Positions 8,448 through 17,243 of a stretch of DNA of 52,825 bases are shown here, piece by piece. The notes beneath the pieces were generated by a model. It was given only the letters and a program-made list of their open reading frames with translations. It did no database searches and was not told where the DNA came from. The stretch comes from Streptomyces jumonjinensis (lineage in GTDB: Bacteria > Actinomycetota > Actinomycetes > Streptomycetales > Streptomycetaceae): contig NZ_VCLA01000011.1 in assembly GCF_009600885.1 (NCBI RefSeq), forward strand, positions 1 to 52,825. The letters run 5' to 3'. The translations under genes and the position numbers were made by a program. Position 1 is the stretch's first letter. Every line of letters starts with the position of its first letter.

Positions 8448-8765
8448 GGAGCGGTCTCCTCGCGGCTCAGGGCGAGAGGTGCTCGCCCGATGTCGAATAC
8501 TTGTGGTGCTCACGCCAAGTGAGCCATGAGCCGCCACCGGCTGGGAAGTTACGCGTCGGTAAAATAACCGGCTTCCGGGAACGCGGGGCACGGCGCACGC
8601 CCCCCGCTCCCGAAGCCCGGCACCCGGGCGCGCACACCCGCCTGCGCCGAGCGCACATCTGTCCACGCCGAGCGCACGTCCGCGTACGCCTGCGCACGCC
8701 CGCCGCCTCAGCCATTCGGCCGCGTACCGCCTGCGTGAACACCGTTCGGCACGGAGCGTGGGGCC
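8448..8765. other. 318-base divergent intergenic region
   Basis: No gene seen. AT-rich CGGTAAAATAACCG (about 8558-8572), a short imperfect palindrome, stands out in GC-rich surroundings and could belong to the lipase promoter on the minus strand. From about 8630 to 8710 short units such as CGCCGAGCGCAC recur. No promoter boxes can be placed with confidence for either neighbour. Confidence 0.5.
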
Positions 8766-9845
8766 ATGACGCGGACAACGGACGGTTCCCCCGAGGCCCC
8801 TCCCCCGGCGGGCGGCGGCGGTCCCCAGGGCTTCGCCGCCGAGGTGCGGGACGCGGTGAGTCTGCGGGCCGCGCTGCTGCTCTTCGGGGTGCTGGCGCTT
8901 CAGATCGCCTTCATCACCTCGTACATCGGGGCCTTCCACAAGCCCGAGCCGCATGAGATCCCACTGGCCGTCGTCACCCCGTCGGCCCCGCTCACCGAGG
9001 AGACGGTGACCCGGCTCGCCGCGCTGCCGGGCGATCCGCTCGACCCGCGCGCCACGGCTGACGAGGCCGTCGCCCGCGAGCGGATCGAGAACCGGGAGAT
9101 CGACGGCGCGCTGGTGGTCGCTCCCCGGGGGACGACGGACCGGCTGCTGGTCGCCAGCGCGTCCGGCGCCTCGCTCTCCCAGGCGCTCACCGAGGTCGTC
9201 GCGGCGGCGGAGCGGGCCCAGGGGCGCTCCCTGGACGTGGTGGACGTGGTCCCCGGCTCACCCGGCGACGCGCGCGGGCTCTCCTCCTTCTATCTGGTGG
9301 TGGGCTGGTGCGTGGGCGGCTATCTCTGTGCGGCGATCCTCGCGATCAGCGCCGGAGCGCGGCCCGCCAACGGCCATCGGGCCCTGATCCGGCTGGGTGC
9401 GCTGCTGCTGTACTCCATCGCCGCCGGGCTGCTCGGCGCGGTGATCGCGGGCCCGGTGCTGGACGCGCTGCCCGGCGGCGTGCCCGCGCTCTGGGGGCTG
9501 GGGGCGCTGGTGGTCTTCACGGTCGGCGCGCTCACCCTCGCCTGCCAGGGCCTGGCGGGGATCGTCGGCATCGGTCTCGCGATCCTGCTGGTGGTGGTCC
9601 TCGGCAATCCGAGCGCGGGCGGGGCGTATCCGTATCCGCTGCTGCCCCCGTTCTGGCGGGCGATCGGACCCGCGCTGCCGCCGGGGGCGGGCACCTTCGC
9701 GGCCCGTTCGATCTCGTACTTCCGGGGCAATGGCGCGGGCGGTCCGATGCTGGTCCTGGCGGCGTGGGCGGCGGCGGGCTCGCTGATCACCGTGGTCTGC
9801 GCGCTGCGGCGCACCACCGGGACCACCGGGACCGCCGGGCGCTGA
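8766..9845 (+). CDS. Multipass membrane protein, DUF3533/ABC-2 permease-like
   Basis: A 359-residue membrane protein. After a Pro/Gly-rich cytoplasmic start there is one helix (AALLLFGVLALQIAFITSYI), an extracytoplasmic domain of about 120 residues, then five or six helices (SSFYLVVGWCVGGYLCAAILAI to LVLAAWAAAGSLITVVCAL). This layout matches the YhgE/Pip-like and ABC-2-type permeases lacking their ATPase. The conserved feature is the PPFWRAIGPALPPGAG loop between the last helices. No ATPase gene is adjacent, so a stand-alone export, envelope or phage-receptor-like role is possible but unproven. Confidence 0.75.
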   Translation: MTRTTDGSPEAPPPAGGGGPQGFAAEVRDAVSLRAALLLFGVLALQIAFITSYIGAFHKPEPHEIPLAVVTPSAPLTEETVTRLAALPGDPLDPRATADEAVARERIENREIDGALVVAPRGTTDRLLVASASGASLSQALTEVVAAAERAQGRSLDVVDVVPGSPGDARGLSSFYLVVGWCVGGYLCAAILAISAGARPANGHRALIRLGALLLYSIAAGLLGAVIAGPVLDALPGGVPALWGLGALVVFTVGALTLACQGLAGIVGIGLAILLVVVLGNPSAGGAYPYPLLPPFWRAIGPALPPGAGTFAARSISYFRGNGAGGPMLVLAAWAAAGSLITVVCALRRTTGTTGTAGR

Positions 9846-9851
9846 CACGGG

Positions 9852-9872
9852 CCCTTGACCCTTGACCCTTGA
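9852..9872. repeat. Three tandem copies of CCCTTGA
   Basis: A perfect 3 x 7-base array lies just after the membrane-protein stop. The remaining gap to 10140 contains no gene that I can support. Confidence 0.85.
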
Positions 9873-10140
9873 ACCGCAGCCCGCCGGCCCCGGTCCCAGC
9901 GGTCCGCAGCGGCGCAGAGGGCCGGTTCCGGACCGGGCGTCCGGCATTCGGCGGCCGTTCACGGCTCGTTCACCGCATATGTACGCCGGTTCGGCGGTAA
10001 TCCACCGATGACGGCAAACGCAGGCCCGTTCGGAGCCGCCGATGGGTAGACCTCATGGGGGTGGGGAATGCCTCAGGCTCATGGGATCCCATCGATCTCA
10101 TGGAAGCTTCCACGGGGCGCATACGGCGAAGGGGGCGGGT

Positions 10141-11007
10141 GTGCGACGTCGGGTGCACGCGGCGGACGGGCGGCATCTGATGGTGGAGCGGCTGGGGGAC
10201 CCCCGGGGCAGACCGGTCTTTCTGCTGCACGGCACCCCCGGCAGCAGACTGGGCCCGGCTCCGCGCGGCATGGTGCTCTACCAGCGGCACACCCAGCTGA
10301 TCGCGTACGACCGCCCCGGCTACGGCGGCTCGGACCGGCTGGCCGGGCGGACCGTCGCCGATGTGGCGCAGGATGTCCGGGCGATCGCGGATGAGCTGGA
10401 GCTCGAACGATTCGCGGTGGTGGGCCGCTCGGGCGGCGCACCGCACGCGCTGGCCTGCGCGGCGCTGATGCCGGAGCGGGTCACCCGCACCGCCGCGCTG
10501 GTCACGCTCGCGCCGAGGGACGCGGACGGTCTCGACTGGTTCGAGGGCATGGCGGCCTCCAATGTCATGGAGTTCACCTTCGCCTCGGACAATCCGGCCG
10601 TGCTCACCGAGCGGTTCATTCTGCGGTCGGCCGAGATCCGGAAGGATCCGATCAAGCTCCTTAACGATCTGCGCAGAGAGCTAACCGACTCCGATCTGAT
10701 GGTGGTGCAGGACGCAGGCGTGCGCTTGATGCTGCTGCGTAATTATCAGGAGGCGCTGCGGACATCGGCGTACGGCTGGATCGACGACGCGCTCGCCTTC
10801 TGCAGCCCCTGGGGGTTCGACCCCGCGGACATCAAGGGGCCGGTGATGCTCTGGCACGGCGAGAAGGACGTCTTCTCACCGGTGGGGCACTCGCGGTGGC
10901 TCGCGCAGCGGATCCCCGGCGCGACGGCGGTCCTGGAGCCGACGGCGGCCCATTTCGACGCGCTGCACGCGCTGCCGCGCATTCTGACCTGGCTCCTGGA
11001 CGAATAG
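10141..11007 (+). CDS. Alpha/beta-hydrolase
   Basis: A 288-residue cytoplasmic hydrolase. The HGTPGSR oxyanion segment, the YDRPGYGGSD strand, the nucleophile elbow GRSGG (near residue 103), an Asp in HGEKDVFSP and His in TAAHFDAL complete a catalytic triad. These features match epoxide-hydrolase/haloperoxidase-like alpha/beta-hydrolases with no fixed substrate. The GTG start at 10141 has AAGGGGGCGG just upstream and is preferred. An ATG at 10081 would add 20 residues of low-complexity sequence. The gene is followed by a strong terminator shared with fxsT. Confidence 0.85.
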   Translation: MRRRVHAADGRHLMVERLGDPRGRPVFLLHGTPGSRLGPAPRGMVLYQRHTQLIAYDRPGYGGSDRLAGRTVADVAQDVRAIADELELERFAVVGRSGGAPHALACAALMPERVTRTAALVTLAPRDADGLDWFEGMAASNVMEFTFASDNPAVLTERFILRSAEIRKDPIKLLNDLRRELTDSDLMVVQDAGVRLMLLRNYQEALRTSAYGWIDDALAFCSPWGFDPADIKGPVMLWHGEKDVFSPVGHSRWLAQRIPGATAVLEPTAAHFDALHALPRILTWLLDE

Positions 11008-11033
11008 CGACGAACAGGGACGAACAGCCCGGT

Positions 11034-11073
11034 GTCCGCGTCCCGGGACCTCCTGAGGTCCCGGGACGCGGAC
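11034..11073. terminator. 18-bp perfect hairpin terminator
   Basis: The arms at 11034-11051 and 11056-11073 are perfect complements around a CCTG loop. It lies between the convergent hydrolase (ends 11007) and fxsT (ends 11101), 26 and 27 bases from the two stops. A bidirectional terminator is the simplest reading. Confidence 0.88.
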
Positions 11074-11100
11074 CTCAGGACGCCCCGGGACGCCCCGCCG

Positions 11101-14100
11101 TCAGACCGCGAGCGGCTCCAGATCCCGGTGCACCCGGCGCTCGTCCCGGGAGATCCTCGTCAGCGCGTGATCGTCGCCGAGCTGCCTGCCCAGCTCGTCC
11201 ACCGTCTCCGTACGGAGCTGCGCCGCCTCGTTCTTGCGCCCCAGCATCCCGAGCGTCACCGACAGATTGGACGCGACGCCCAGCACCTCGGGGTGGTGCG
11301 CCCCCAGCACCTCGCGCAGCCGGGCCACCGCGCGCTCCTCGATCTCCAGGGCCTCCTCCAGACCGCCCAGGTCCGCCGTCGCGTTGGCGAGGTTGATGGT
11401 GCTGTAGAGGTAGTGCGGATGGCTGTCCCCGAGGACGTCGCGCATCCTGGAGCTCACCTTCAGCAGCAGTTGCTCGGCCGACTCCGGGTCACCGCACGCC
11501 CACTGGAAGATGCCCAGATTGTTGATCGCGGCGAGCGTGTAGGGATGCCGCTCCCCCGGCACCAGCATGTACTGGTCGACGACCTCCTGTGCCAGATCGC
11601 GCGCCGCGACCGGCTCCCCGGACGCGAACAGGTCCGCCGCCAGATTGAGATCGCAGGCGAGCGAGTCCGGGTTGGCCGAGTTGTAGCGGGCCCGGTAGCG
11701 GTTGCGGGTGGCCGTGGTCAGCCGCCGCGCCTCCTCCAGCCGACCCGCCCTGCGCAGCGAGACCGCCAGGCTCTTGCCCGCGGCCAGGGTGCCCGGGAAG
11801 GTCCGCCCCAGCCGCTCCTTGTAGAGCTCGTACGTCCGGCTGAGCAGGGTCACCGAATCCTCGTACCGCCCCACTTCGCGCAGATCGCGGGCGAGCGACG
11901 CGGCGGAGGAGAGGGTGTACGGATGGTCCGGGCCGTGCACCTCGGTACGCCGGTCGAAGACGTCCTGGTCGATCTCGCGGGCCCGGGAGTACTGGCCGAC
12001 CATCCGCAGATTGAGCGCCAGGTTGTTGGCGGCGGCCAGCGTGCGCGGATGCGACTCGTGGAAGATCTGGCTGAATCCCTCGTGCGCCTCCCGCGCCAGC
12101 TCCATCGCCCTGCCGTACTGGCCGAGGGTGCCCAGGTCCATGGCGAGACCGCTGGTGGTCATATACGTATGCGGATGGGTGGCGCCGAGCACCAGCCGCT
12201 GGCGCTCCAGGGTCTCCTCGTCCAGCGTCTTGGCCTCTTGGTAACGGCCCTGGGAGCGGTAGAGGTTGGAGATGTGGAAGCAGAGGTAGAGGTACTGGAG
12301 GTCATCGGTGCCCAGCATGGTGCGCCAGGTCTCGCGCACCTCGTCGGCGAGGGTCCGCGCGGTGACCCAGTCGCCGCGCTTCCAGAGATAGCGCACCCGG
12401 TCGATGAGGAGCCTGCGGGTCTCCGGCTCCTTGCAGCGACGCGCCTCCGATGTGGCCAGATGCGGCCAGATGGTGGAGAACTGCGCCCAGGTGGCGGGGT
12501 TGTCGATCGGCTCGTCGTCATCGGGCCGGGCGCCCGCGAGAACCCGGTGCACGGCGTGCCGGGCATCGCGCTGCTCCTGCTCGCTGAGCTGGGCCCGGAT
12601 GACGGCCTGCACCAGCCGGTGCACCTGGATGCTGTTGTTGACCTGGTCGACCTTGGCCAGCGCGAACCGGCCGATCTCCCGGATGACCCGGCCGAGCACC
12701 AGCTTCTCCTGGAGCGAGGCGTCGTACGGCTTGAGCGCGTCGATCATCTCCTTGCTGTAGAGGAGGTTCGCCGAGATCGGCTCGGGCGCGAAGAAGGCGC
12801 AGAGCTGGAGGAGGCGCACCGCGGCGGGCGAGCGCTCCTTGAGCTTCTCGATGGAGACGTTCCAGGTCGCGGCGACCGGCTCGGGGTAGCCCGCGGGCTG
12901 GTTGAGCGCGAGGACGCTGGTGGCCTGTTCCCTGAGCCGTTCCAGATAGTCCGCGACCGGGGTCGCGGTCTCGGCGATCCAGGCGGCGGCCTGCTCGACG
13001 GCGAGGGGGAGATCGCCGACCGCGGTGGCGACCTGGTCGGCGTCGGTGACGGTCAGTCCGCGGGCGCGGCGCTGGAGGTGCTCGATGGACTCCTCGCGGG
13101 TGAACACGTCGATGGCCAGCGCGTCCCCGTACTGGGACCAGGTCTGGTTCCTGGAGGTCACCAGGATGTGCCCGGGGCCCTGGGGCGGGAAGAACCGCTT
13201 GAGCTGCTCGGGGTCGTCGGCGTTGTCGAAGACCAGCAGCCAGCGGGAGTGGGGGATGCCGCGCCGCAGCAGATCGATGGCCTCCTTGGAGGCGGCGCCC
13301 ATGTCCTCGCCGCCCTGGGCCCCGAGCCGGGCGGCCAGTTCGGCGAGGCCCGCGATGACGTCGTCGGGCTGTTCCGCCGAGATCCACCAGACCAGGTCGT
13401 AGTCGGCCATGAAGCGGTGTACGTACTCGATGGCGACCTGGGTCTTGCCGACGCCGCCGAGTCCGTACAGGGTCTGCGGCTGTGGCAGCACGGCGGCCAC
13501 CGACATGCCGCCGCCGAGCCGGTCGCGCATCTGCTCCAGGGCGATGGAGCGGCCGGTGAAGCCGGGGTTGCGGGGCGGCGCGTTCCAGATCTTGGGGACG
13601 GTGCCGGGGAAGCGGGGCCCCGGGGACTGTCCGTCCGGCGGCTGTACGGGGCGTTCCAGCGCGCGCAGCAGGGCGCTGGTGGCCTGGACCTCGTCCAGGC
13701 GGAAGAGATCGACCGGGTTGCGGTCGATATAGGGGGTGGTGAGCCGGACGTCGCCGACCCGGATCGGCAGCAGATGGTTCCGGGCCCCCTGGGCGTCCTC
13801 GGCCGAGGCCCGCTGCCACAGGCTCACCGCCCGGGGCGATTTGAGATACGCGCTGGAGAGCAGCACCACGGTGCGTGCGGCGTGGCCGGTGGCGAGGTCG
13901 TCGTCGCCGGGTTCGCGCTCCATGGAGGCGTCGCGCGGGACGACCCGGAAGCCGGCCTGGGTGAGGAGGGATTCGATCCAGTCGGCCCACATCCGGTTCT
14001 CGGCGACATAGCTGAGGAAGAGGTCGGCGGGGAGGGAGGGCCGGCGCCGGGTGAAGGCGTCCTTGATCCGGAGGCGGGTCTCGTCGGCCACCGCGGGCAT

Positions 14101-15042
14101 GGCGGTGATCTGCTGCTCGGTGATGACGGATGTGAGCCGTTCGAAGGCGGAGAGCAGCGAGTTGGTCAGCCCGGTCTCGTCGCCGAAGGTGGCGAGGGTC
14201 TCCTCGTAGGCGTAGTAGGGCCGGTAGGGGATCTCGACCGCGCCCCAGTAGGCGGTCAGCTCCTCGCCGGTGAGCCCGGTGGGGAAGCGGTCGAACTTCA
14301 CCCGGGCCAGCGCCCGTCCGGCGTCGGCCTTCTCCTTCTCCCCCTCGTCGATCCGCATGGGCACCGGGTAGATCCTGATGCCCCGCCCGCCGTAGCGCTC
14401 GTCGATCTGCCGGGCGACGGAGGCCGCGCCGTCGATGGACTGGTCGCTGAGGGTGAAGCAGTCCACCAGGACGTCGGGCAGATGGACGGTGCAGATGTCG
14501 GCGATGTCGCTCAGTCCGGTGCGGCTGTCGATGAGGACGTAGTCGTAGTTGGCCTTCATGTCGTCGCGGAGCGCGTCGAAGAAGAGGCCGCCGCCGAGGC
14601 GGTCGTAGAAGTTGTCCCAGTCGAAGGTGGAGACGGTCGCGGAGTACTCGCGGTTCTGCCGTCCGGCGGAGACGAAGTCGAGGGTGCCGCCGCCGGGGAA
14701 CTCCCAGCCGAGGCTCTCCGGGGAGAGGGAGACGGCGTGCGGCTGGATACGGGCGTAGTCGAGATGCCAGTCGTCGCGGCGGGCGGTGTCGGGGGTGATG
14801 GCGGCCCAGGCGTACTCGGTGATCAGATCGATGACCCCGGTGGTGGCTCCGAGCGTGGAGGGATCGAGGAAGGGGTGGAAGAAGCGGTGCAGTCCGGGGG
14901 CCTCCAGGTCCCAGTCGACCGCGAGCACCTGCTTTCCGTTGGCGGCGAGAATCCAGGCCGTGTTGGCCAGGGCCATGGTGCGGCCGGTGCCGCCCTTGTA
15001 CGAGTAGAAGGTGACGATGCGTCCGTCACGACTGGCCGTCAT
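11101..15042 (-). CDS. fxsT: FxSxx-COOH system TPR protein FxsT (MinD-like ATPase + TIR-like + STAND NTPase + TPR)
   Basis: A 1313-residue multidomain protein recognised from the FxSxx-COOH RiPP system. Residues 1-330 form a MinD/ParA-like P-loop ATPase with a deviant Walker A (KGGTGRT, 16-22), and LIDSRTGLSD as its second acidic motif. Residues about 337-450 are TIR-like (DLFLSYVAENRMWADWIE). Residues about 490-760 form a STAND/NB-ARC NTPase with Walker A GLGGVGKT (Lys533) and Walker B LLVFDNADD. The C-terminal 430 residues are about nine TPR units of the kinesin-light-chain type. The architecture resembles sensors that oligomerise on ligand binding. ATG 15042 has GGAGGA upstream and overlaps fxsC by 17 bases. 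An ATG at 15057 is a weaker alternative. Its biological role in this system is not established. Confidence 0.9.
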   Translation of the reverse strand: MTASRDGRIVTFYSYKGGTGRTMALANTAWILAANGKQVLAVDWDLEAPGLHRFFHPFLDPSTLGATTGVIDLITEYAWAAITPDTARRDDWHLDYARIQPHAVSLSPESLGWEFPGGGTLDFVSAGRQNREYSATVSTFDWDNFYDRLGGGLFFDALRDDMKANYDYVLIDSRTGLSDIADICTVHLPDVLVDCFTLSDQSIDGAASVARQIDERYGGRGIRIYPVPMRIDEGEKEKADAGRALARVKFDRFPTGLTGEELTAYWGAVEIPYRPYYAYEETLATFGDETGLTNSLLSAFERLTSVITEQQITAMPAVADETRLRIKDAFTRRRPSLPADLFLSYVAENRMWADWIESLLTQAGFRVVPRDASMEREPGDDDLATGHAARTVVLLSSAYLKSPRAVSLWQRASAEDAQGARNHLLPIRVGDVRLTTPYIDRNPVDLFRLDEVQATSALLRALERPVQPPDGQSPGPRFPGTVPKIWNAPPRNPGFTGRSIALEQMRDRLGGGMSVAAVLPQPQTLYGLGGVGKTQVAIEYVHRFMADYDLVWWISAEQPDDVIAGLAELAARLGAQGGEDMGAASKEAIDLLRRGIPHSRWLLVFDNADDPEQLKRFFPPQGPGHILVTSRNQTWSQYGDALAIDVFTREESIEHLQRRARGLTVTDADQVATAVGDLPLAVEQAAAWIAETATPVADYLERLREQATSVLALNQPAGYPEPVAATWNVSIEKLKERSPAAVRLLQLCAFFAPEPISANLLYSKEMIDALKPYDASLQEKLVLGRVIREIGRFALAKVDQVNNSIQVHRLVQAVIRAQLSEQEQRDARHAVHRVLAGARPDDDEPIDNPATWAQFSTIWPHLATSEARRCKEPETRRLLIDRVRYLWKRGDWVTARTLADEVRETWRTMLGTDDLQYLYLCFHISNLYRSQGRYQEAKTLDEETLERQRLVLGATHPHTYMTTSGLAMDLGTLGQYGRAMELAREAHEGFSQIFHESHPRTLAAANNLALNLRMVGQYSRAREIDQDVFDRRTEVHGPDHPYTLSSAASLARDLREVGRYEDSVTLLSRTYELYKERLGRTFPGTLAAGKSLAVSLRRAGRLEEARRLTTATRNRYRARYNSANPDSLACDLNLAADLFASGEPVAARDLAQEVVDQYMLVPGERHPYTLAAINNLGIFQWACGDPESAEQLLLKVSSRMRDVLGDSHPHYLYSTINLANATADLGGLEEALEIEERAVARLREVLGAHHPEVLGVASNLSVTLGMLGRKNEAAQLRTETVDELGRQLGDDHALTRISRDERRVHRDLEPLAV

Positions 15043-16357
15043 CCGTGTCCTCCGCATCGGGTTCCGTATGGCTCGGGTTCGGGGCAGGGCGGGGGGTTCC
15101 GCCGCCGGCCATGGGGCCGGTGAGCCGGAACCGGGTGGGGCGGGACGCCCCGGAGGGCGGTGCGGGCGGGAAGACCGCGGCGTTCTTCAGATACTCCTGG
15201 GCCGCCGATTCGACGACCTCCGGGAGGATCTGTCCGAAGGACTCCATGGTGAACACGCCCCGGGCCGCGATCCGGCAGGCGGGGCGGCCCTGGCGCATCT
15301 GGTGCGGCATGGTCCGTTCGAGCCGCTCGATCAGCTGGGCCTCGGACATCCGGCTCTGGGGGTCCTCTCGGTTCCAGGCGACGACGAGACCGACCCAGGG
15401 GCGCGCTTCGGCGTCGAAGGCGGCGAGGCGGGCGCAGCGCTCGTCGTCCGCGAGGGCCCAGCGGTCCACCAGGAGTATCTCGGGCCGGGCGGGCGGCGCT
15501 CCCGGGTCGGGGGGCGCCTCGTGGTCGAAGGAGGAGATGGTGGCCTGGTAGTCGAGCGAGCGGACCAGGTCCTGGGCGGTATAGGCCAGGGGTCTGGCCG
15601 AGTCGGGGTAGTAGGGGTTCCAGTCCTGGGACTGTTTGCCGTAGTAGTCGGGCGCCCGGCCCTCGGGGAGGTCGTGGCGGGTGGGGGCGGCGATGGTGAG
15701 ATGCATGGGGCGGGGGCCGCCGGGCCGGCCGAAGGCGCTGGGGGCGTGCCGGTAGTCGACCGGGCTGCCGGAGGCGATGCGGGTGCTGTCGGCGACGCTG
15801 ACGATGCGTTTGGCCAGTTCGTAGACGGCCGTCTCGTACTCCTCGCCGAAGATCCGGAGTTTGATCAGACCGTAGAGCCCGTCCGTGACATAACGGTCGC
15901 CGAAGGCCTGGTGGTTGAATTGGAGCCGCTCGGCGGGGCCCGGCAGCTGTTCGAGCGGCACCGGGAACCAGAGCGCGGGCACGATCGCCTCCGCGAGCCG
16001 GTTGCTCTTCGCCTGGTGGTAGATCGCGCGCTGGGCGAAGGCGTACCACTCCTTGCCGCACATCTCACTGGCGAAGTAGCGCGGCGAGAAGAGCGGCACG
16101 AAGACACGGCAGTTGGCCAGCGCGTCGCCGAGCCGCTCCGACCAGCCCTCTCCCGAATGGATCTCCCGGTCCATGAATCCCGCCGGGGCGCCGGCCGGCA
16201 GATCCGTCATGGCCATCACATGGTCGCAGAGATCCCGGAACAGCTTCTCCACCCACATATCCGGGTCCGGGCCCCCCGCCCCGTACCTCGGTGTGTGCGC
16301 GTAACTCAGAAAGAAGTACGGCCGATGGTCCGCCGTACGTTGCGCTGAATCCGACAC
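15026..16357 (-). CDS. fxsC: TIR-like protein FxsC
   Basis: A 443-residue protein of the FxsC family. Residues about 12-190 form a TIR-like domain: YFFLSYAHTP, FMDREIHSGEGW (equivalent of the BB loop), and FVPLFSPRYFASEMCGKEW, whose Glu sits where TIR NADases place the catalytic residue. The remaining 250 residues form the FxsC-specific C-terminal domain (PEILLVDRWAL, WVGLVVAWNREDPQ) with a Pro-rich tail. The chosen GTG at 16357 has GGGGG 5-7 bases upstream. It overlaps fxsT, so the two are co-translated. Whether it cleaves NAD or only scaffolds assembly cannot be told from sequence. Confidence 0.88.
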   Translation of the reverse strand: MSDSAQRTADHRPYFFLSYAHTPRYGAGGPDPDMWVEKLFRDLCDHVMAMTDLPAGAPAGFMDREIHSGEGWSERLGDALANCRVFVPLFSPRYFASEMCGKEWYAFAQRAIYHQAKSNRLAEAIVPALWFPVPLEQLPGPAERLQFNHQAFGDRYVTDGLYGLIKLRIFGEEYETAVYELAKRIVSVADSTRIASGSPVDYRHAPSAFGRPGGPRPMHLTIAAPTRHDLPEGRAPDYYGKQSQDWNPYYPDSARPLAYTAQDLVRSLDYQATISSFDHEAPPDPGAPPARPEILLVDRWALADDERCARLAAFDAEARPWVGLVVAWNREDPQSRMSEAQLIERLERTMPHQMRQGRPACRIAARGVFTMESFGQILPEVVESAAQEYLKNAAVFPPAPPSGASRPTRFRLTGPMAGGGTPRPAPNPSHTEPDAEDTDDGQS

Positions 16358-16466
16358 ACGACCCCCGTCCTGTGTGAACACCCGCCTGCGCACCTGGCAT
16401 CGATCAGAGATGCGAGTAAATCACTCTGGAGCCCGACATGCTCCATACCTCACGTCCTTTGGTCGG

Positions 16467-17243
16467 TCAGCGCCTCTTCTCGGTCATCCACGCCACCGCG
16501 TGATCAACTGCGGCTCTGACCGAGAACAGCCTTGCGGGCCTTCCGCCGAGCAGGCCCTTCCGCTCCATCCCCCAGGTGAACGCGGCACCGATGGCGCCGA
16601 AATCGCTCTCGTCCAGCCGGACGTCCTCGTACTCCGTCCATTTCTTACCCCCGTCGGGCAGCAGAACCACACAACGATACGTCCGAACGGGAGCATTGGT
16701 CCGGTACTCGGCGAGATGAAAGGCGGTGCAGACGTCGAAATCCACATTGATCATCAAAACCTTTGCCCCGACCCGGTAGAGAGCACCGAGAGGGGAGTTC
16801 TCACCGAGGTGGGAGGAGAGGGTGTGATCGGAGAGCAATTCCTCCGCCCGGCCGCCCACCGCCGCGAACGAGGTCTGCGGATGGGCGCTGCGCACCGCCC
16901 CTTCGGCGGCGCGAATGGACTCGGCCAGCCGGCCCATTCCCTGGCTCGGCGTGGCCGCGGGATCGAAGGCGGGCATGCTCAGCCGGAAGGTCTCCGCCTG
17001 CTCGGGCGTCATCGTCGCCACCAGGGCGCGATAGGCGTCGGAGGTGTCGGAGTTGGCCTCGGTGAAGGCGGGCGTCACCAGGGTGCCGCGCTCGCCCAGC
17101 GCCTCGATCAGGGCGTCGCGCAGGGCGTCCGAGTGGATTCCGGTGGCCCGCAGGGCGGCGTGCACCAGCAGGGTCATGCCCTCCTGGACGCCCAGCTTCC
17201 GCAGGGACCTCACCAGCCGCGCGTGGTCCCCCGGCTCAGTCAT
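16467..17243 (-). CDS. AAC(3)-family N-acetyltransferase of the FxSxx locus
   Basis: A 258-residue protein with the AAC(3)/YokD fold. Seen are LLVHAALRATG, LVTPAFTEAN, the core RSAHPQTSFAAVG and HLGENSPLGALY, which in aminoglycoside 3-N-acetyltransferases bind acetyl-CoA and place the catalytic His. The start overlaps the fxsB stop by 8 bases (ATG 17243, with GAGGAG 7 bases upstream), so it is part of the fxs operon. That position suggests acyl modification of the FxsA-derived peptide, or a related amine, rather than antibiotic resistance. This is inference. A 109-base gap separates it from fxsC. Confidence 0.85.
   Translation of the reverse strand: MTEPGDHARLVRSLRKLGVQEGMTLLVHAALRATGIHSDALRDALIEALGERGTLVTPAFTEANSDTSDAYRALVATMTPEQAETFRLSMPAFDPAATPSQGMGRLAESIRAAEGAVRSAHPQTSFAAVGGRAEELLSDHTLSSHLGENSPLGALYRVGAKVLMINVDFDVCTAFHLAEYRTNAPVRTYRCVVLLPDGGKKWTEYEDVRLDESDFGAIGAAFTWGMERKGLLGGRPARLFSVRAAVDHAVAWMTEKRR

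Noticed and set aside
11032..15123. A 1363-codon open frame on the plus strand opposite fxsT
   Set aside because: It mirrors fxsT, is rich in Gly/Val/Arg/Leu without any domain, and arises from GC-skewed codon use on the other strand.
16300..16446. A 46-codon frame starting at ATG 16446 on the minus strand, with a GTGAGG-like site and a TTA codon, overlapping the start of fxsC
   Set aside because: Attractive as a bldA-dependent upstream ORF, but no conservation evidence can be had from one sequence and it has no recognisable family.
16467..17243. Aminoglycoside resistance gene
   Set aside because: The fold matches AAC(3), but the gene overlaps fxsB and sits inside the fxs operon; peptide or amine modification is more likely than resistance.
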